21,323 bases of DNA from Candidatus Woesearchaeota archaeon (GCA_018302185.1 JAGVZX010000019.1:1-21323); one strand, 5' to 3'. Counted from the stretch's first letter, positions 7,158-15,137 are shown. A program made the numbers and translations. The notes: generated by a model from the letters alone, not told the origin.

Positions 7158-8558
7158 ATGAAAGAATACAAAACAATCAAAGATGTAGCAGGTCCATTAG
7201 TTTTCGTCGAGAAAACACATCCTGTAGGCTATGGTGAGCTAGTCAGCATTCGACTTTCAAACGGCCAGTTAAAAAATGGCCAGGTTCTTGACACTAGCGA
7301 AAACTTAGTAGTTGTCCAAGTATTTGAAGGAACTTCATCTGTCGGCAAAGAGGCGATGGTCAAGTTTTTAGGCGATACAATCAAGCTTCCAGTTTCAGAA
7401 GATATGCTTGGAAGGATCTTGAACGGCGCAGGCAAGCCAATCGATCAAGGCCCAGAGATAATTCCAGAAAAGAAGATAGACATCATAGGCGCAGCTATCA
7501 ATCCTTATGCAAGATTGCAGCCAGCTGACTTTATCCAGACAGGTGTTTCAACGATTGATTGCACTAACACCCTTGTTCGTGGACAGAAGTTGCCAATATT
7601 CTCTGGCTCTGGATTGCCACATAATGAAATTGCTCTACAAATCGCTAGACAGGCAAAGGTTCTTGGCAGCGAAGGAAAATTTGTTGTTATTTTTGCAGCA
7701 ATGGGCATAACAAATGAAGAAGCGCAATATTTTATGGCAGATTTCGAGAGAACAGGCGCTTTGGAGAGAAGCATTGTCTTCTTAAATTTGGCAGACGACC
7801 CTGCTGTTGAAAGATTGATCACTCCAAGGATGGCTCTTACTGCAGCAGAATATCTTGCATTTGAAAAAGACATGCATGTACTTGTCATTTTGACAGACAT
7901 GACAAACTACTGCGAATCATTGAGAGAAATCGGTGCAGCAAGAGAAGAGATTCCAGGAAGGCGTGGCTATCCAGGATATATGTATACTGATCTTGCAATG
8001 ATATATGAGAGAGCAGGCATGATAAAAGGCAAGAAAGGATCGATCACACAGATTCCCATCTTGACAATGCCAGGCGATGATATTACACATCCGATTGCAG
8101 ACCTTACTGGATATATTACAGAAGGACAGATTGTATTGTCCAGAGAATTGCACAGAAAAGGCATCTATCCTCCAATCGATGTACTTCCAAGTTTGTCAAG
8201 ATTGATGAACCTTGGTATCGGTCCAAAAAAAACAAGAGAGGATCACAAAAATGTATCTGATCAGTGTTATGCAAATTATGCAGAAGGCAGAGACTTGCGT
8301 GGCTTAGTTGCTATCGTTGGAGAGGAAGCTCTCTCTGAGCGAGACAGAAGATTATTAAAATTCGCAGATGCATTTGAAGCAAGGTTTGTCAGGCAGAATA
8401 GGCTAGAAGATCGTGGAATTGCAGATACTCTGGCAATTGGCTGGAGTTTATTCAGCACTATTCCAAAGCAGGAGCTTACTAGAATCTCTCCAGAATTAAA
8501 AGAGAAATATTACAAACCTGCTCAGGAGAAAGAGATAACAGTCCAGGTAAAGAGATAA
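7158..8558 (+). CDS. atpB: A-type ATP synthase subunit B (regulatory nucleotide-binding)
   Basis: The 466-residue non-catalytic partner of subunit A in the A3B3 head. It begins [19 protein letters not shown], typical of B subunits. In place of a functional P-loop it has [17 protein letters not shown] (residues 149-156 onwards), as in the whole B family. Other hallmarks are [71 protein letters not shown] and [19 protein letters not shown]. Length is normal. GGTGG at 7147-7151 precedes ATG 7158. Confidence 0.98.
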   Translation: MKEYKTIKDVAGPLVFVEKTHPVGYGELVSIRLSNGQLKNGQVLDTSENLVVVQVFEGTSSVGKEAMVKFLGDTIKLPVSEDMLGRILNGAGKPIDQGPEIIPEKKIDIIGAAINPYARLQPADFIQTGVSTIDCTNTLVRGQKLPIFSGSGLPHNEIALQIARQAKVLGSEGKFVVIFAAMGITNEEAQYFMADFERTGALERSIVFLNLADDPAVERLITPRMALTAAEYLAFEKDMHVLVILTDMTNYCESLREIGAAREEIPGRRGYPGYMYTDLAMIYERAGMIKGKKGSITQIPILTMPGDDITHPIADLTGYITEGQIVLSRELHRKGIYPPIDVLPSLSRLMNLGIGPKKTREDHKNVSDQCYANYAEGRDLRGLVAIVGEEALSERDRRLLKFADAFEARFVRQNRLEDRGIADTLAIGWSLFSTIPKQELTRISPELKEKYYKPAQEKEITVQVKR

Positions 8559-8616
8559 ATGTTTTATTATTTATTTAAATTTATTATTGCAAAAAAACTA
8601 AAATAAGTGATTGACA

Positions 8617-9261
8617 ATGGCATCAACGCAAAACATCAAGCCGACAAGAAGCGAACTGATGGAATTAAAGAAGAAGATCAAGCTAGCTAAATCTGGCTAT
8701 AATCTTCTGAAGAAGAAAAGAGATGGCTTGATACTAGAGTTCTTTGAGATTCTTAAGAAAGTAAAAAATCTCAGAAACGAGATTGTGGCTGATTATATAA
8801 TTGCATTGCAGAAGATGAACATGGCAAGAATTATTGAATCAGATTTAACATTAAAGTCTGCAGCATTAGCAATCTCCCAGCGTCCAGAGCTTCACGTCGG
8901 CAAAAAGAACATCATGGGTGTCGTTGTTCCAAAAGTAGATGATATAAAGCTGCAGAAAAAAGCTCTTGAACGCGGATATGGTATCTTTACAAGCGTTTCT
9001 GTTGATGAAGCTGCTTTGCAGTATGAGAAAGTTGTGGAAAAGATAGTCAAGGCAGCAGAAGTTGAGACAAGCATGAGAAAGCTTCTGCAGGAGATCGAGA
9101 AGACAAAGCGCAGAGTAAATGCTTTAGAGTTTGAAGTCATCCCAAGGATGGAAAAGACTAGAGCTTTTATCACATTAAGGCTAGAGGAAGTTGAAAGAGA
9201 GAATACGTTTAGGATGAAGCGCATCAAAGGCAAGGCAGAGGAAGCTGAGGTAACGGTATAA
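8617..9261 (+). CDS. atpD: A-type ATP synthase subunit D (central shaft)
   Basis: A 214-residue subunit D, the two-helix coiled coil that rotates inside the A3B3 head. The opening KPTRSELMELKKKIKLAKSGYNLLKKKRDGLILEF and the returning helix near the C-terminus (EVETSMRKLLQEIEKTKRRVNALEFEVIPRMEKT, then FITLRLEEVERENTFRMKRIK) are diagnostic. ATG 8617 is chosen over the in-frame TTG 8611, because GTGAT at 8607-8611 is a good ribosome binding site for the former. It is the last recognised ATP synthase gene of the cluster. Confidence 0.96.
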   Translation: MASTQNIKPTRSELMELKKKIKLAKSGYNLLKKKRDGLILEFFEILKKVKNLRNEIVADYIIALQKMNMARIIESDLTLKSAALAISQRPELHVGKKNIMGVVVPKVDDIKLQKKALERGYGIFTSVSVDEAALQYEKVVEKIVKAAEVETSMRKLLQEIEKTKRRVNALEFEVIPRMEKTRAFITLRLEEVERENTFRMKRIKGKAEEAEVTV

Positions 9262-9310
9262 TCATTATACTTACATTATATCATCATAACCAAATATTTT
9301 ATCTCTAAAA

Positions 9311-9505
9311 ATGCAAAATTCTAAGAAAAAGCCTAGCAAAAAACATACTTCCACAATCTCTAAAAAAGCCATAAAAAAAAAGATAGTCAAAAATTTCAAG
9401 AGATTATCATGGCATTACTGGGCTGTATTTATCGGCATTAAAGTCATCATCTTAATCCTTGCGATCATCGCATTCTATATGTTTTACAAAAGGTTTTTAA
9501 GATAG
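9311..9505 (+). CDS. Small basic single-span membrane protein
   Basis: I do not recognise a named family. The 64-residue protein has a strongly basic N-terminal half (about residues 4-30, mostly Lys, Ser and Arg). One hydrophobic helix follows (about 34-59, WAVFIGIKVIILILAIIAFYMF), then a short basic tail YKRFLR. The positive-inside rule does not decide topology because both flanks are basic. It starts 49 bp after atpD and is co-directional, so it may be read with the ATP synthase operon. Its reality is supported by a second partial copy at 12581-12925. That copy differs from this one almost only at synonymous codon positions, which shows past selection on the protein. Function unknown. Confidence 0.65.
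   Translation: MQNSKKKPSKKHTSTISKKAIKKKIVKNFKRLSWHYWAVFIGIKVIILILAIIAFYMFYKRFLR
9392..9505 (+). repeat. Proximal direct repeat flanking the 9.5-12.5 kb block
   Basis: The 3' part of the small membrane-protein gene is repeated at 12581-12674 plus 12901-12925. About 117 bp align with seven mismatches (about 94% identity) and no gaps except the 226-bp insertion. The match begins abruptly at AATTTCAAGAG and ends at the stop codon. Confidence 0.85.
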
Positions 9506-9564
9506 TTTAACTTTTATTCTTATTGTTTGACAAGTATATAGATTGACACAGGTGTATTTATCTA

Positions 9565-10578
9565 TTATTCTTTTAGTTGTACTCTTTTAAGCATAAATCT
9601 ATTGAAGTCACTCTGTTTTCCAGGAATAACTCTAATTTTCCCTTTAATCACTTCAACTATATGGTCCCTTTCAAGCAACTCTCGATTATTAGTTAATACC
9701 CTATCGAAAAGAACTTGGTTAAGGGCATCCTGAAATCTCATCCTCTCAAAATTATGTCCGAACACTTTTTTAGGGTCTAAAGGATCTTTTGCATTTTCTT
9801 CTCCTCCTTTAGTTATTGGCAATTGTGATAAAAAAGCATTAACGTATCTGGCTTGATCTTTTCCAGCATCAAATAATATTGAAGCATACTCTTTTGTTAT
9901 TTCTAAATACCTCTCGCCATTTTCCAGGACAGTCTCAAGAGACGTTCCTCTGCCAGGTTCTTTCTTGGTATTAAAGCTGTGCCACATCTTGGCTAATATG
10001 CCATAACTTTTTGCTCCAGGCTGTGCTGCAATATATTCCAATAATACAAAAGTCCCAATTCCGCCTCTCATCGGATAACATGCAGGCTTCATCTCATCCA
10101 ATCTGCAATAAGCCCTTAATTTGATCTTTAACATCTCCTCTTTTCCTTTAAGGAGTTCATATTGTCCATCTCCTATCTGGTCAATTGTACCTTGGAAATG
10201 TTTTGCTCTTTCATCAGTTCCTACTAAAGCTCTTACTTCGTCACGTATCTTGTATGGATCTTTGTTTAATATCTCACCATAATTCTCATGAAGAGAATTG
10301 GCATATTCCCACAATATATCTTCAAAAGCTTGTGCCCTTTCAGTAAGTTGAATTTTCTTGTTAGGGGATTTTGCTGGAGGTTGTTCAACTGTAATGGTTT
10401 GTGGACCAGGTGATTCTCTTGATAGGATTCTGCTGCCTAGCCTATTTAAGTAATCATGTCTGAGAGAATCTAGATCAAGAGTATCTGCGGCAGGATTTGC
10501 GAGTACAACCTCTGCTACTACAGCAGGATATCTAGAGCCTAATCTCTCACATATCTGGCTGAGCTGTTGGTTACTCAT
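9565..10578 (-). CDS. Unrecognised protein, third gene of - strand trio
   Basis: This 337-residue protein does not match a family I can name. It looks cytoplasmic: there is no signal peptide or membrane helix. A helical N-terminal segment (about 1-55) is joined by a Pro-rich linker (about 57-75, including ESPGPQTITVEQPPAKSPNKK) to a mostly helical, charged domain. Two Cys are present (RLDEMKPACYPMRGG and AYCRLDE) but no metal-binding pattern. Its ATG overlaps the stop of the upstream gene as ATGA (10575-10578), so the two are translationally coupled. It runs convergently towards the small membrane-protein gene, with 59 bp between stops. Confidence 0.75.
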   Translation of the reverse strand: MSNQQLSQICERLGSRYPAVVAEVVLANPAADTLDLDSLRHDYLNRLGSRILSRESPGPQTITVEQPPAKSPNKKIQLTERAQAFEDILWEYANSLHENYGEILNKDPYKIRDEVRALVGTDERAKHFQGTIDQIGDGQYELLKGKEEMLKIKLRAYCRLDEMKPACYPMRGGIGTFVLLEYIAAQPGAKSYGILAKMWHSFNTKKEPGRGTSLETVLENGERYLEITKEYASILFDAGKDQARYVNAFLSQLPITKGGEENAKDPLDPKKVFGHNFERMRFQDALNQVLFDRVLTNNRELLERDHIVEVIKGKIRVIPGKQSDFNRFMLKRVQLKE

Positions 10579-11198
10579 TTTTGGATAGCTGCTATTAATC
10601 CGTCTAATTGCTCTTCATCTATGAACCTGTTCCCTTTAACTTGGATAGTTCCATCGCTGATTGCTCCAAGGAGCCATTCATAAAATTTAGCTGGGTCATG
10701 TGTGAATTGTGTTTTGCTGTCTGAAGGTTTCATGATTTTAGTGGCATGATCATATGCTTCAGCAAGATCAAGATATCCTTTAGGTTTAATCTCTTTATTT
10801 CTTAATCCATTAAGTTGTAATTGCAATCCATCTATTGTCTGTGAGTTTGCAGCAATCTCCCCTTTTAACTGTCCAATCTCTTGTGTCGCTTCACTGATCT
10901 TTCTTTCAAGCGCACTTGTCTTTTCTCTCACTGTTGCATCCAACATCTCATTGATAGTCTGATATCTTTTAGAATGCTCTCCAAATGCTTCGTATAACAA
11001 CTTTTCTCGGTCTACCTTTTTACCAAGTTGTAATGTCACATATTTCTTATAATTATCATATGCACTAAGTTTATCGTCCCATAATTCTTCTCCTATTATC
11101 CCCTTTACAAATTCTCTTCTACCTTCTTCTCTTATAGGCTCTGTCTCATTTCGATATACCATTAATTGCCTTTGTCTCAACTGGCCTTTTTCCGCCAT
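10575..11198 (-). CDS. Unrecognised coiled-coil protein, second gene of - strand trio
   Basis: About 207 residues, family not recognised. The middle (about 70-135) is a clear coiled coil with regular heptads (SALERKISEATQEIGQLKGE and the following LQLQLNGLRNKE). A small C-terminal domain (about 145-207) includes FYEWLLGAISDGTIQVKGNRF and may be a compact helix-strand fold. Start choice: TTG 11204 opens the frame; ATG 11198 has AAGGT a few bases upstream and is taken here; ATG 11162 is also possible. All starts overlap the 3' end of the preceding gene (stop at 11146), and the stop overlaps the next start, so the three genes form one transcript. Confidence 0.75.
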   Translation of the reverse strand: MAEKGQLRQRQLMVYRNETEPIREEGRREFVKGIIGEELWDDKLSAYDNYKKYVTLQLGKKVDREKLLYEAFGEHSKRYQTINEMLDATVREKTSALERKISEATQEIGQLKGEIAANSQTIDGLQLQLNGLRNKEIKPKGYLDLAEAYDHATKIMKPSDSKTQFTHDPAKFYEWLLGAISDGTIQVKGNRFIDEEQLDGLIAAIQK

Positions 11199-12492
11199 AT
11201 GCAACCTTAGGATAAATATCAGCTTGAGCTAATCTATCTCCGGGAATTCGAGCAATATCTTTAGGAGAGATTGTTTTTGGGTCAAACTCTCTGGCTTCGG
11301 ATGCACTTAATTGCTTGTGTAATTCAGCATTATCTTTTGCAAGCTCTTCAGCCCTATTGGTTTCAGCTGTAAGCCTACCCTCTAAAGATGCAGTCTGTCT
11401 GAGAAGATATGATGCTAATAACCCTTTAACACTTATTGTAGGGTTAACATCAGTGCCAAAAGCTTCAGTCAATTCTCTTAGATAATTTTGATACGCAGAG
11501 ACACTTTCTCTCAATTTTTGTATTTCAGCAGTCATTGCGATTATCCTTTGCTCAGCATAATCTATGGCATTGGCTGGATAATCTGCCTTACTGGATTTGC
11601 CAAGCTGCAACGATGCGATCTGCCTGACAGCATCTGCAACTGTTATCTTGATCATATTATTTGCTGCATTAGAAAATAATTCAATCTCCGCTCCAATTTG
11701 GGCAAATAATGGCATTAATTGGTCTCTAAACTCATCAATTCTTCTCAAGTCAGTAAGATTTCCTAGATAGATAGGTTCAGCACATTTAGGCAATACAATA
11801 CTAACACCATCCCTGCTGGAAAACCCAAATGAAAATCTCTTGCCTTTATTCATCTCATCTTCAACATCATACAATAAAGCAGGTTTCCTTCCGCGTTGTG
11901 GGACATATCCCATGACAAGCTCTAATATCCCATAAAAGGCATTGTTATCAAGCAGGCCATAACAACTGCCCATATCATTCATGATTGCAAGAACCTCTCT
12001 GATTTTGCGAAGGTTGTAGTCACGTGCCTGTTCAATATCTCCTTTATCATATAACTTATTTTCAAGATTAAACTCATCTTCTTCAAACTCTTTTGAAAGA
12101 ATTTCTTTTGCAACCTCAGTATAAGATTCAGTAATAGGGTCTTTAATGTCTAATTTTTCACCATGCTCTTTCTTTCTTTTCTCATCTTTTACAAGCTCAA
12201 GCAGCTCATTGAGTTCAGGAACTTGAGGCTTAGTCCTAGTGATAACATCTATTCTTTCTTGCAGTAAAGTGTCTAATCCTTGGTAATTCAGGTCTAAAGA
12301 ATTTGCTACCCTCAAAACATGATACGCCTGAGTTAGTGAAGCTTTTAAAGAATCTCTTCCAGGAAGGGGTAGCAGCCTATCTAATGGATTCCTGCCATTC
12401 TCAAACAAGACTCCCATGGCTGCTTTGTAAGAATCCTTCAAGCTATATGTTATTGTTGCAGTAGTTGTCACTTCAGCGATTGTATCTGCCAT
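11146..12492 (-). CDS. Unrecognised protein with C-terminal coiled coil, first gene of - strand trio
   Basis: A 448-residue soluble, acidic protein that I cannot assign to a family. The N-terminal ~310 residues are globular and helix-rich. The region from about 310 to 410 is coiled-coil-like in two blocks (AEQRIIAMTAEIQKLRESVS and ETNRAEELAKDNAELHKQL), interrupted by a short globular insert. The tail (about 412-448) is Lys/Pro-rich. It shares no obvious motif with nucleases, transposases, integrases or ATPases. ATG 12492 lies about 25-30 nt from a consensus TATA box on the same strand, so translation would be leaderless or nearly so. The next gene starts inside its 3' end. Confidence 0.75.
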   Translation of the reverse strand: MADTIAEVTTTATITYSLKDSYKAAMGVLFENGRNPLDRLLPLPGRDSLKASLTQAYHVLRVANSLDLNYQGLDTLLQERIDVITRTKPQVPELNELLELVKDEKRKKEHGEKLDIKDPITESYTEVAKEILSKEFEEDEFNLENKLYDKGDIEQARDYNLRKIREVLAIMNDMGSCYGLLDNNAFYGILELVMGYVPQRGRKPALLYDVEDEMNKGKRFSFGFSSRDGVSIVLPKCAEPIYLGNLTDLRRIDEFRDQLMPLFAQIGAEIELFSNAANNMIKITVADAVRQIASLQLGKSSKADYPANAIDYAEQRIIAMTAEIQKLRESVSAYQNYLRELTEAFGTDVNPTISVKGLLASYLLRQTASLEGRLTAETNRAEELAKDNAELHKQLSASEAREFDPKTISPKDIARIPGDRLAQADIYPKVAYGGKRPVETKAINGISK

Positions 12493-12515
12493 CTATCTAA
12501 AAAATGGTAAGAGTT

Positions 12516-12523
12516 TATTTAAA
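12516..12523 (-). promoter_or_regulatory. TATA box for the - strand gene trio
   Basis: On the - strand the sequence reads TTTAAATA, an exact match to the archaeal consensus TTTAWATA, in a locally A/T-rich setting. Its centre is about 28 nt before the ATG at 12492, which predicts a start of transcription at or just before the start codon (leaderless mRNA). Confidence 0.5.
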
Positions 12524-12580
12524 TATTTTTTGTCTAACTTCCTAAAATAAGATCTGCATCGAAATCCCTTATTAGTTACG

Positions 12581-12925
12581 AATTTCAAGAGATTATCATG
12601 GCATTACTGGGCTGTATTCATCGGCATTAAAGTCATCATCTTAGTTCTTGCAATAATCGCTTTCTATATGTTTTAGGTATGTGCATAGCAGCTGCCGCCA
12701 ATTTAGTTGGCACATATTAACATAACGAATCTAAGTTGCGACGGGCAATACCCTCTAACTACATATCAAAAAATACAACATGCAATGCTTTTCCAGTTTC
12801 ACTTCTAATATCTAAGCGTAGAGGAGGAGCAACTGATAACATTATCAAAGCCAGTGCCAACTGCGACAGCTGCTTCGTAAATCTTTAGTATGCGCATACT
12901 GTTTTACAAAAGGTTTTTAAGATAA
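12581..12925 (+). pseudogene. Truncated second copy of the small membrane-protein gene, interrupted by an insertion
   Basis: Bases 12581-12674 and 12901-12925 together reproduce the last 38 codons of the gene at 9311-9505. Only five sense codons differ, and four of those changes are synonymous (the fifth is Ile to Val); the stop codon also differs (TAA for TAG). So this copy diverged while still coding. It has no start: upstream in frame is a stop at 12548-12550 and no ATG or GTG. The inserted 226 bp creates a TAG at 12674-12676, removing the last seven residues (YKRFLR and adjoining). It also forms the distal direct repeat bounding the 9.5-12.5 kb block. Confidence 0.8.
12675..12900. mobile_element. 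226-bp MITE-like element with 5-bp target duplication
   Basis: The element splits the duplicated gene fragment, so its ends are defined exactly by comparison with 9392-9505. GTTTT flanks it on both sides (12670-12674 and 12901-12905) but occurs once in the intact copy, a 5-bp target-site duplication. The ends are imperfect inverted repeats: AGGTATGTGCATA on the left, AGTATGCGCATA (reverse complement) on the right. Inside, 12688-12713 pairs with 12854-12873 over 20 bp with one mismatch and a 6-nt bulge. AGTTGC/GCAACT and CCTCTA/TAGAGG are nested within, so either strand could fold into a long hairpin. No credible open reading frame. Best explained as a non-autonomous transposon; no transposase is in the window. 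Confidence 0.75.
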
Positions 12926-12943
12926 AACATACTAACTGGTATA

Positions 12944-13168
12944 ATGCAGACAAATAAATTAAAAACTCTCTTCCTGTCTTTGCTATTGATCACCATACTC
13001 ATCTCTCTGGTAGCTTGTGACAGCACAAGAGCATTGAACATACAGGGAGATGGTAGTAGTGTTGAAAAAGAGATGCAACAGGAAGTTGCTAGCACCCAAA
13101 GGGATTATATTGCACCTGATAAAAATACTGATAATAAAATTTCTGATGATAAACCTACAAATAATTGA
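12944..13168 (+). CDS. Small predicted lipoprotein
   Basis: A 74-residue protein with a Lys-containing N-terminus, a hydrophobic signal segment (about 8-24, LKTLFLSLLLITILISL) and the lipobox LVAC with Cys at residue 25. The 49 residues after it are polar and low in complexity (rich in Asp, Asn, Ser, Lys), resembling a surface tether rather than a folded domain. It probably sits on the outer face of the membrane by a lipid anchor. Only 6 bp separate it from the oxidoreductase gene downstream, which suggests cotranscription. Its start lies 19 nt after the broken repeat copy, so the repeat and insertion may have altered its promoter. Confidence 0.6.
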   Translation: MQTNKLKTLFLSLLLITILISLVACDSTRALNIQGDGSSVEKEMQQEVASTQRDYIAPDKNTDNKISDDKPTNN

Positions 13169-13174
13169 TTTACC

Positions 13175-14326
13175 ATGAAAAAAAAGATATATGAAACAAT
13201 CATAATCGGCTGTGGTATCTCTGGCTTAGGATGTGCGCATACCCTTAAGGACAATAATAAAGACTTTCTTGTAATTACTGAGGATATCGGCGGCAGGATA
13301 TGCACTTCTAGTGATGGTAAAGTCAATTACGGTGCCTATTTTGTCACTTATGATTATAAGCATATGAAAAAGTTAGTGACTAAAGGAAGAAAGATACGGT
13401 TTAAGGATATCACTTTTCATAATGGCAGGAAAAGATACAGGTTTTTTAACAGACAGATAATAAAATATATTCCTCAATTGATAAAATTAACCTTCCATTT
13501 GCTAAAGTTCAGAAGAGCCTATGGGATTTTCAAGAAAAATTGCGAGCACATGTCGCAAAAGGAAGCTCTGGAACAGGATCCATATCTAAAAAGCTTATAC
13601 AAAAAGAAGACAATTGATTTTCTGAAAGAGCAGCATATAGAAGGAGTGGTAAATAAGTACATACATGAAGTTTTATATGCTATGTCTTTTGTCTCTGACC
13701 AGAAACCGTCAGCATTCTCTTTTTTACAATGGACTTATCAGCTGTTTTTATTGCCAGTAAATGAGTTTAGTCTTGATAAAAATATGACAATATTGCCGTT
13801 TAGAAAAAATATCATTAGGGATACTGTATTAAAAATAGGTAAAAAAGGAGATAATTATTTGATTAAGACGAGAAACAAGAAATTTATTGCACGCAATATT
13901 GTGGTTGCAACTCCTCCATGGATTTCTAAAAATCTATTGCATCTAGAAAAGATAGATAAGACGATTAATGCCTATATGTTCCATGTGAAAGGCTCGATAA
14001 GGGAAGGTTGGGATGAGACAGATGACCAATTTTTTGATCCGCATTCACGCACTTGTGTCATATCCCATCAGACAGATGGTTCTTATTTGGTTTACACAAA
14101 GAACAAGAATGTAGATTTGAATAACTATTTCAGTAGCTTTGATATCATTTCTCAAAAGCATTGGAAACCTGCGTTTACCTATCCTGAAGACTTGATGCTA
14201 GATTGCATACAAGGCAAAAATCTATACCTGATCGGCGACCATAATATTGGCGGTATGGAAGACTCTTACATCACGGGAATATATGCAGCAAATCAGATTA
14301 TAAAAAATAACTTAAGTCAAGAATAA
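13175..14326 (+). CDS. FAD-dependent amine-oxidase/phytoene-desaturase-like oxidoreductase
   Basis: A 383-residue flavoprotein. The N-terminus has the dinucleotide-binding fold: ETIIIGCGISGLG, with GxGxxG at residues 12-17, followed by the second FAD motif in EDIGGRICTS. The C-terminus (351-375, YLIGDHNIGGMEDSYITGIYAANQII) is the closing FAD-contact motif of the amine oxidase / protoporphyrinogen oxidase / phytoene desaturase superfamily. The middle substrate domain is diverged, so the substrate cannot be named. There is no signal peptide; the product should be cytoplasmic or membrane-associated. Paired with a lipoprotein gene 6 bp upstream. Convergent with nusA, 20 bp between stops. Confidence 0.8.
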   Translation: MKKKIYETIIIGCGISGLGCAHTLKDNNKDFLVITEDIGGRICTSSDGKVNYGAYFVTYDYKHMKKLVTKGRKIRFKDITFHNGRKRYRFFNRQIIKYIPQLIKLTFHLLKFRRAYGIFKKNCEHMSQKEALEQDPYLKSLYKKKTIDFLKEQHIEGVVNKYIHEVLYAMSFVSDQKPSAFSFLQWTYQLFLLPVNEFSLDKNMTILPFRKNIIRDTVLKIGKKGDNYLIKTRNKKFIARNIVVATPPWISKNLLHLEKIDKTINAYMFHVKGSIREGWDETDDQFFDPHSRTCVISHQTDGSYLVYTKNKNVDLNNYFSSFDIISQKHWKPAFTYPEDLMLDCIQGKNLYLIGDHNIGGMEDSYITGIYAANQIIKNNLSQE

Positions 14327-14346
14327 AAAACTTGTTAAGAAATCTT

Positions 14347-14799
14347 CTACATGACCTTTATCTCCTTCACATCAAAATATCTTTGCACAGCCTTCTCTAA
14401 ATTCCTGAGTGAAGTTGCATTTCTCCCAATTATCAGTCCGCGCGTTTTCACATCAATAGCTTCTAAATAAACAACATCACTCATCTTTTTGTTGACGCTT
14501 GTCTCATCCTTGATCTCCTGCTTGATCTCTGCGCTGTGCAATCTTAGCGGATAGATCAAATTTTTGATAAATTCAAGCAAATCCTCATTGTGCTCAACTA
14601 TCTTAACATTACACTTCATGACATCCTGCAATCTTCTTATGTTTGACCCTTGCCTGCCGATAGCTTTGCCTATCTCTCCTTGCTGTACAACAAAATATTT
14701 AGCGCCATCAAGCTCAAAATAATCCTTGACTCTTGCTCCTGTTACGTTCTCAAACAGAGTCATCAATTTTAAAGAATTAATATCCAGTTTTATTCCCAT
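14347..14799 (-). CDS. nusA: Archaeal NusA-like KH-domain transcription factor
   Basis: The 150-residue archaeal NusA homologue consists of two KH RNA-binding domains only; the S1 and N-terminal polymerase-binding parts of bacterial NusA are absent, as expected in Archaea. KH1 has the GxxG loop GRQG at residues 48-51 (IGKAIGRQGSNIRRLQ). In KH2 the loop reads GRNA (125-128), so its final Gly is replaced. GGTG lies five bases before the ATG at 14799. It closes the polymerase cluster (rpoA2, rpl30e, nusA order). In many archaea rps12 and rps7 follow, but here a gene on the other strand follows instead. Confidence 0.93.
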   Translation of the reverse strand: MGIKLDINSLKLMTLFENVTGARVKDYFELDGAKYFVVQQGEIGKAIGRQGSNIRRLQDVMKCNVKIVEHNEDLLEFIKNLIYPLRLHSAEIKQEIKDETSVNKKMSDVVYLEAIDVKTRGLIIGRNATSLRNLEKAVQRYFDVKEIKVM

Positions 14800-14846
14800 C
14801 TATGCACCATCAATCATTATATCTTAAGACTATTTATCAGACTTGT

Positions 14847-15137
14847 TTACTCTCCTTTAGGGATGCTTAACACAGAAATAGAAAACTGTTTTTTGCATAT
14901 TGTGCCAAGCTCTTCATTTGGCTCTTCTAGGTTAACAACCTCGACATTTGCAAGCTTGCTGTAATAATCAACATCATCCTTGGTTCTTTGTGGGCAGTTG
15001 TTTGCCAGGAATATCTTTTTTAATCTTCCAAGCTTAAGGCTCTTTAGGGTCCTTTGTGTGCCTATTACTATCTTGCCTGCTTCAAGAGCTTTCTTGATCT
15101 CAGTTACTTCTTTTCCTACTTCTACCTTCTTTGCCAT
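14847..15137 (-). CDS. rpl30e: Large-subunit ribosomal protein L30e
   Basis: A 96-residue L7Ae/L30e-fold protein of the 50S subunit. Signature segments are EIKKALEAGKIVIGTQRTLKSLKLGRLKKIFLANNCP and a C-terminal EELGTICKKQFSISVLSIPKGE. L30e binds kink-turn RNA; in yeast it also represses its own mRNA, a precedent for regulation but not evidence here. It lies between rpoA2 and nusA as in most archaea. It is preceded by 181 bp that include a structured leader element. The ATG is 3 nt from hairpin P2 of that element, and the context AAAAGGTTATGGCA is identical to that of atpK. Confidence 0.95.
   Translation of the reverse strand: MAKKVEVGKEVTEIKKALEAGKIVIGTQRTLKSLKLGRLKKIFLANNCPQRTKDDVDYYSKLANVEVVNLEEPNEELGTICKKQFSISVLSIPKGE

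Noticed and set aside
12675..12900. The 226-bp element as a tRNA, RNase P RNA, SRP RNA or CRISPR remnant.
   Set aside because: No tRNA cloverleaf, none of the conserved RNase P or SRP core sequences, and no regular repeats; the target duplication and inverted ends explain it better as an insertion.
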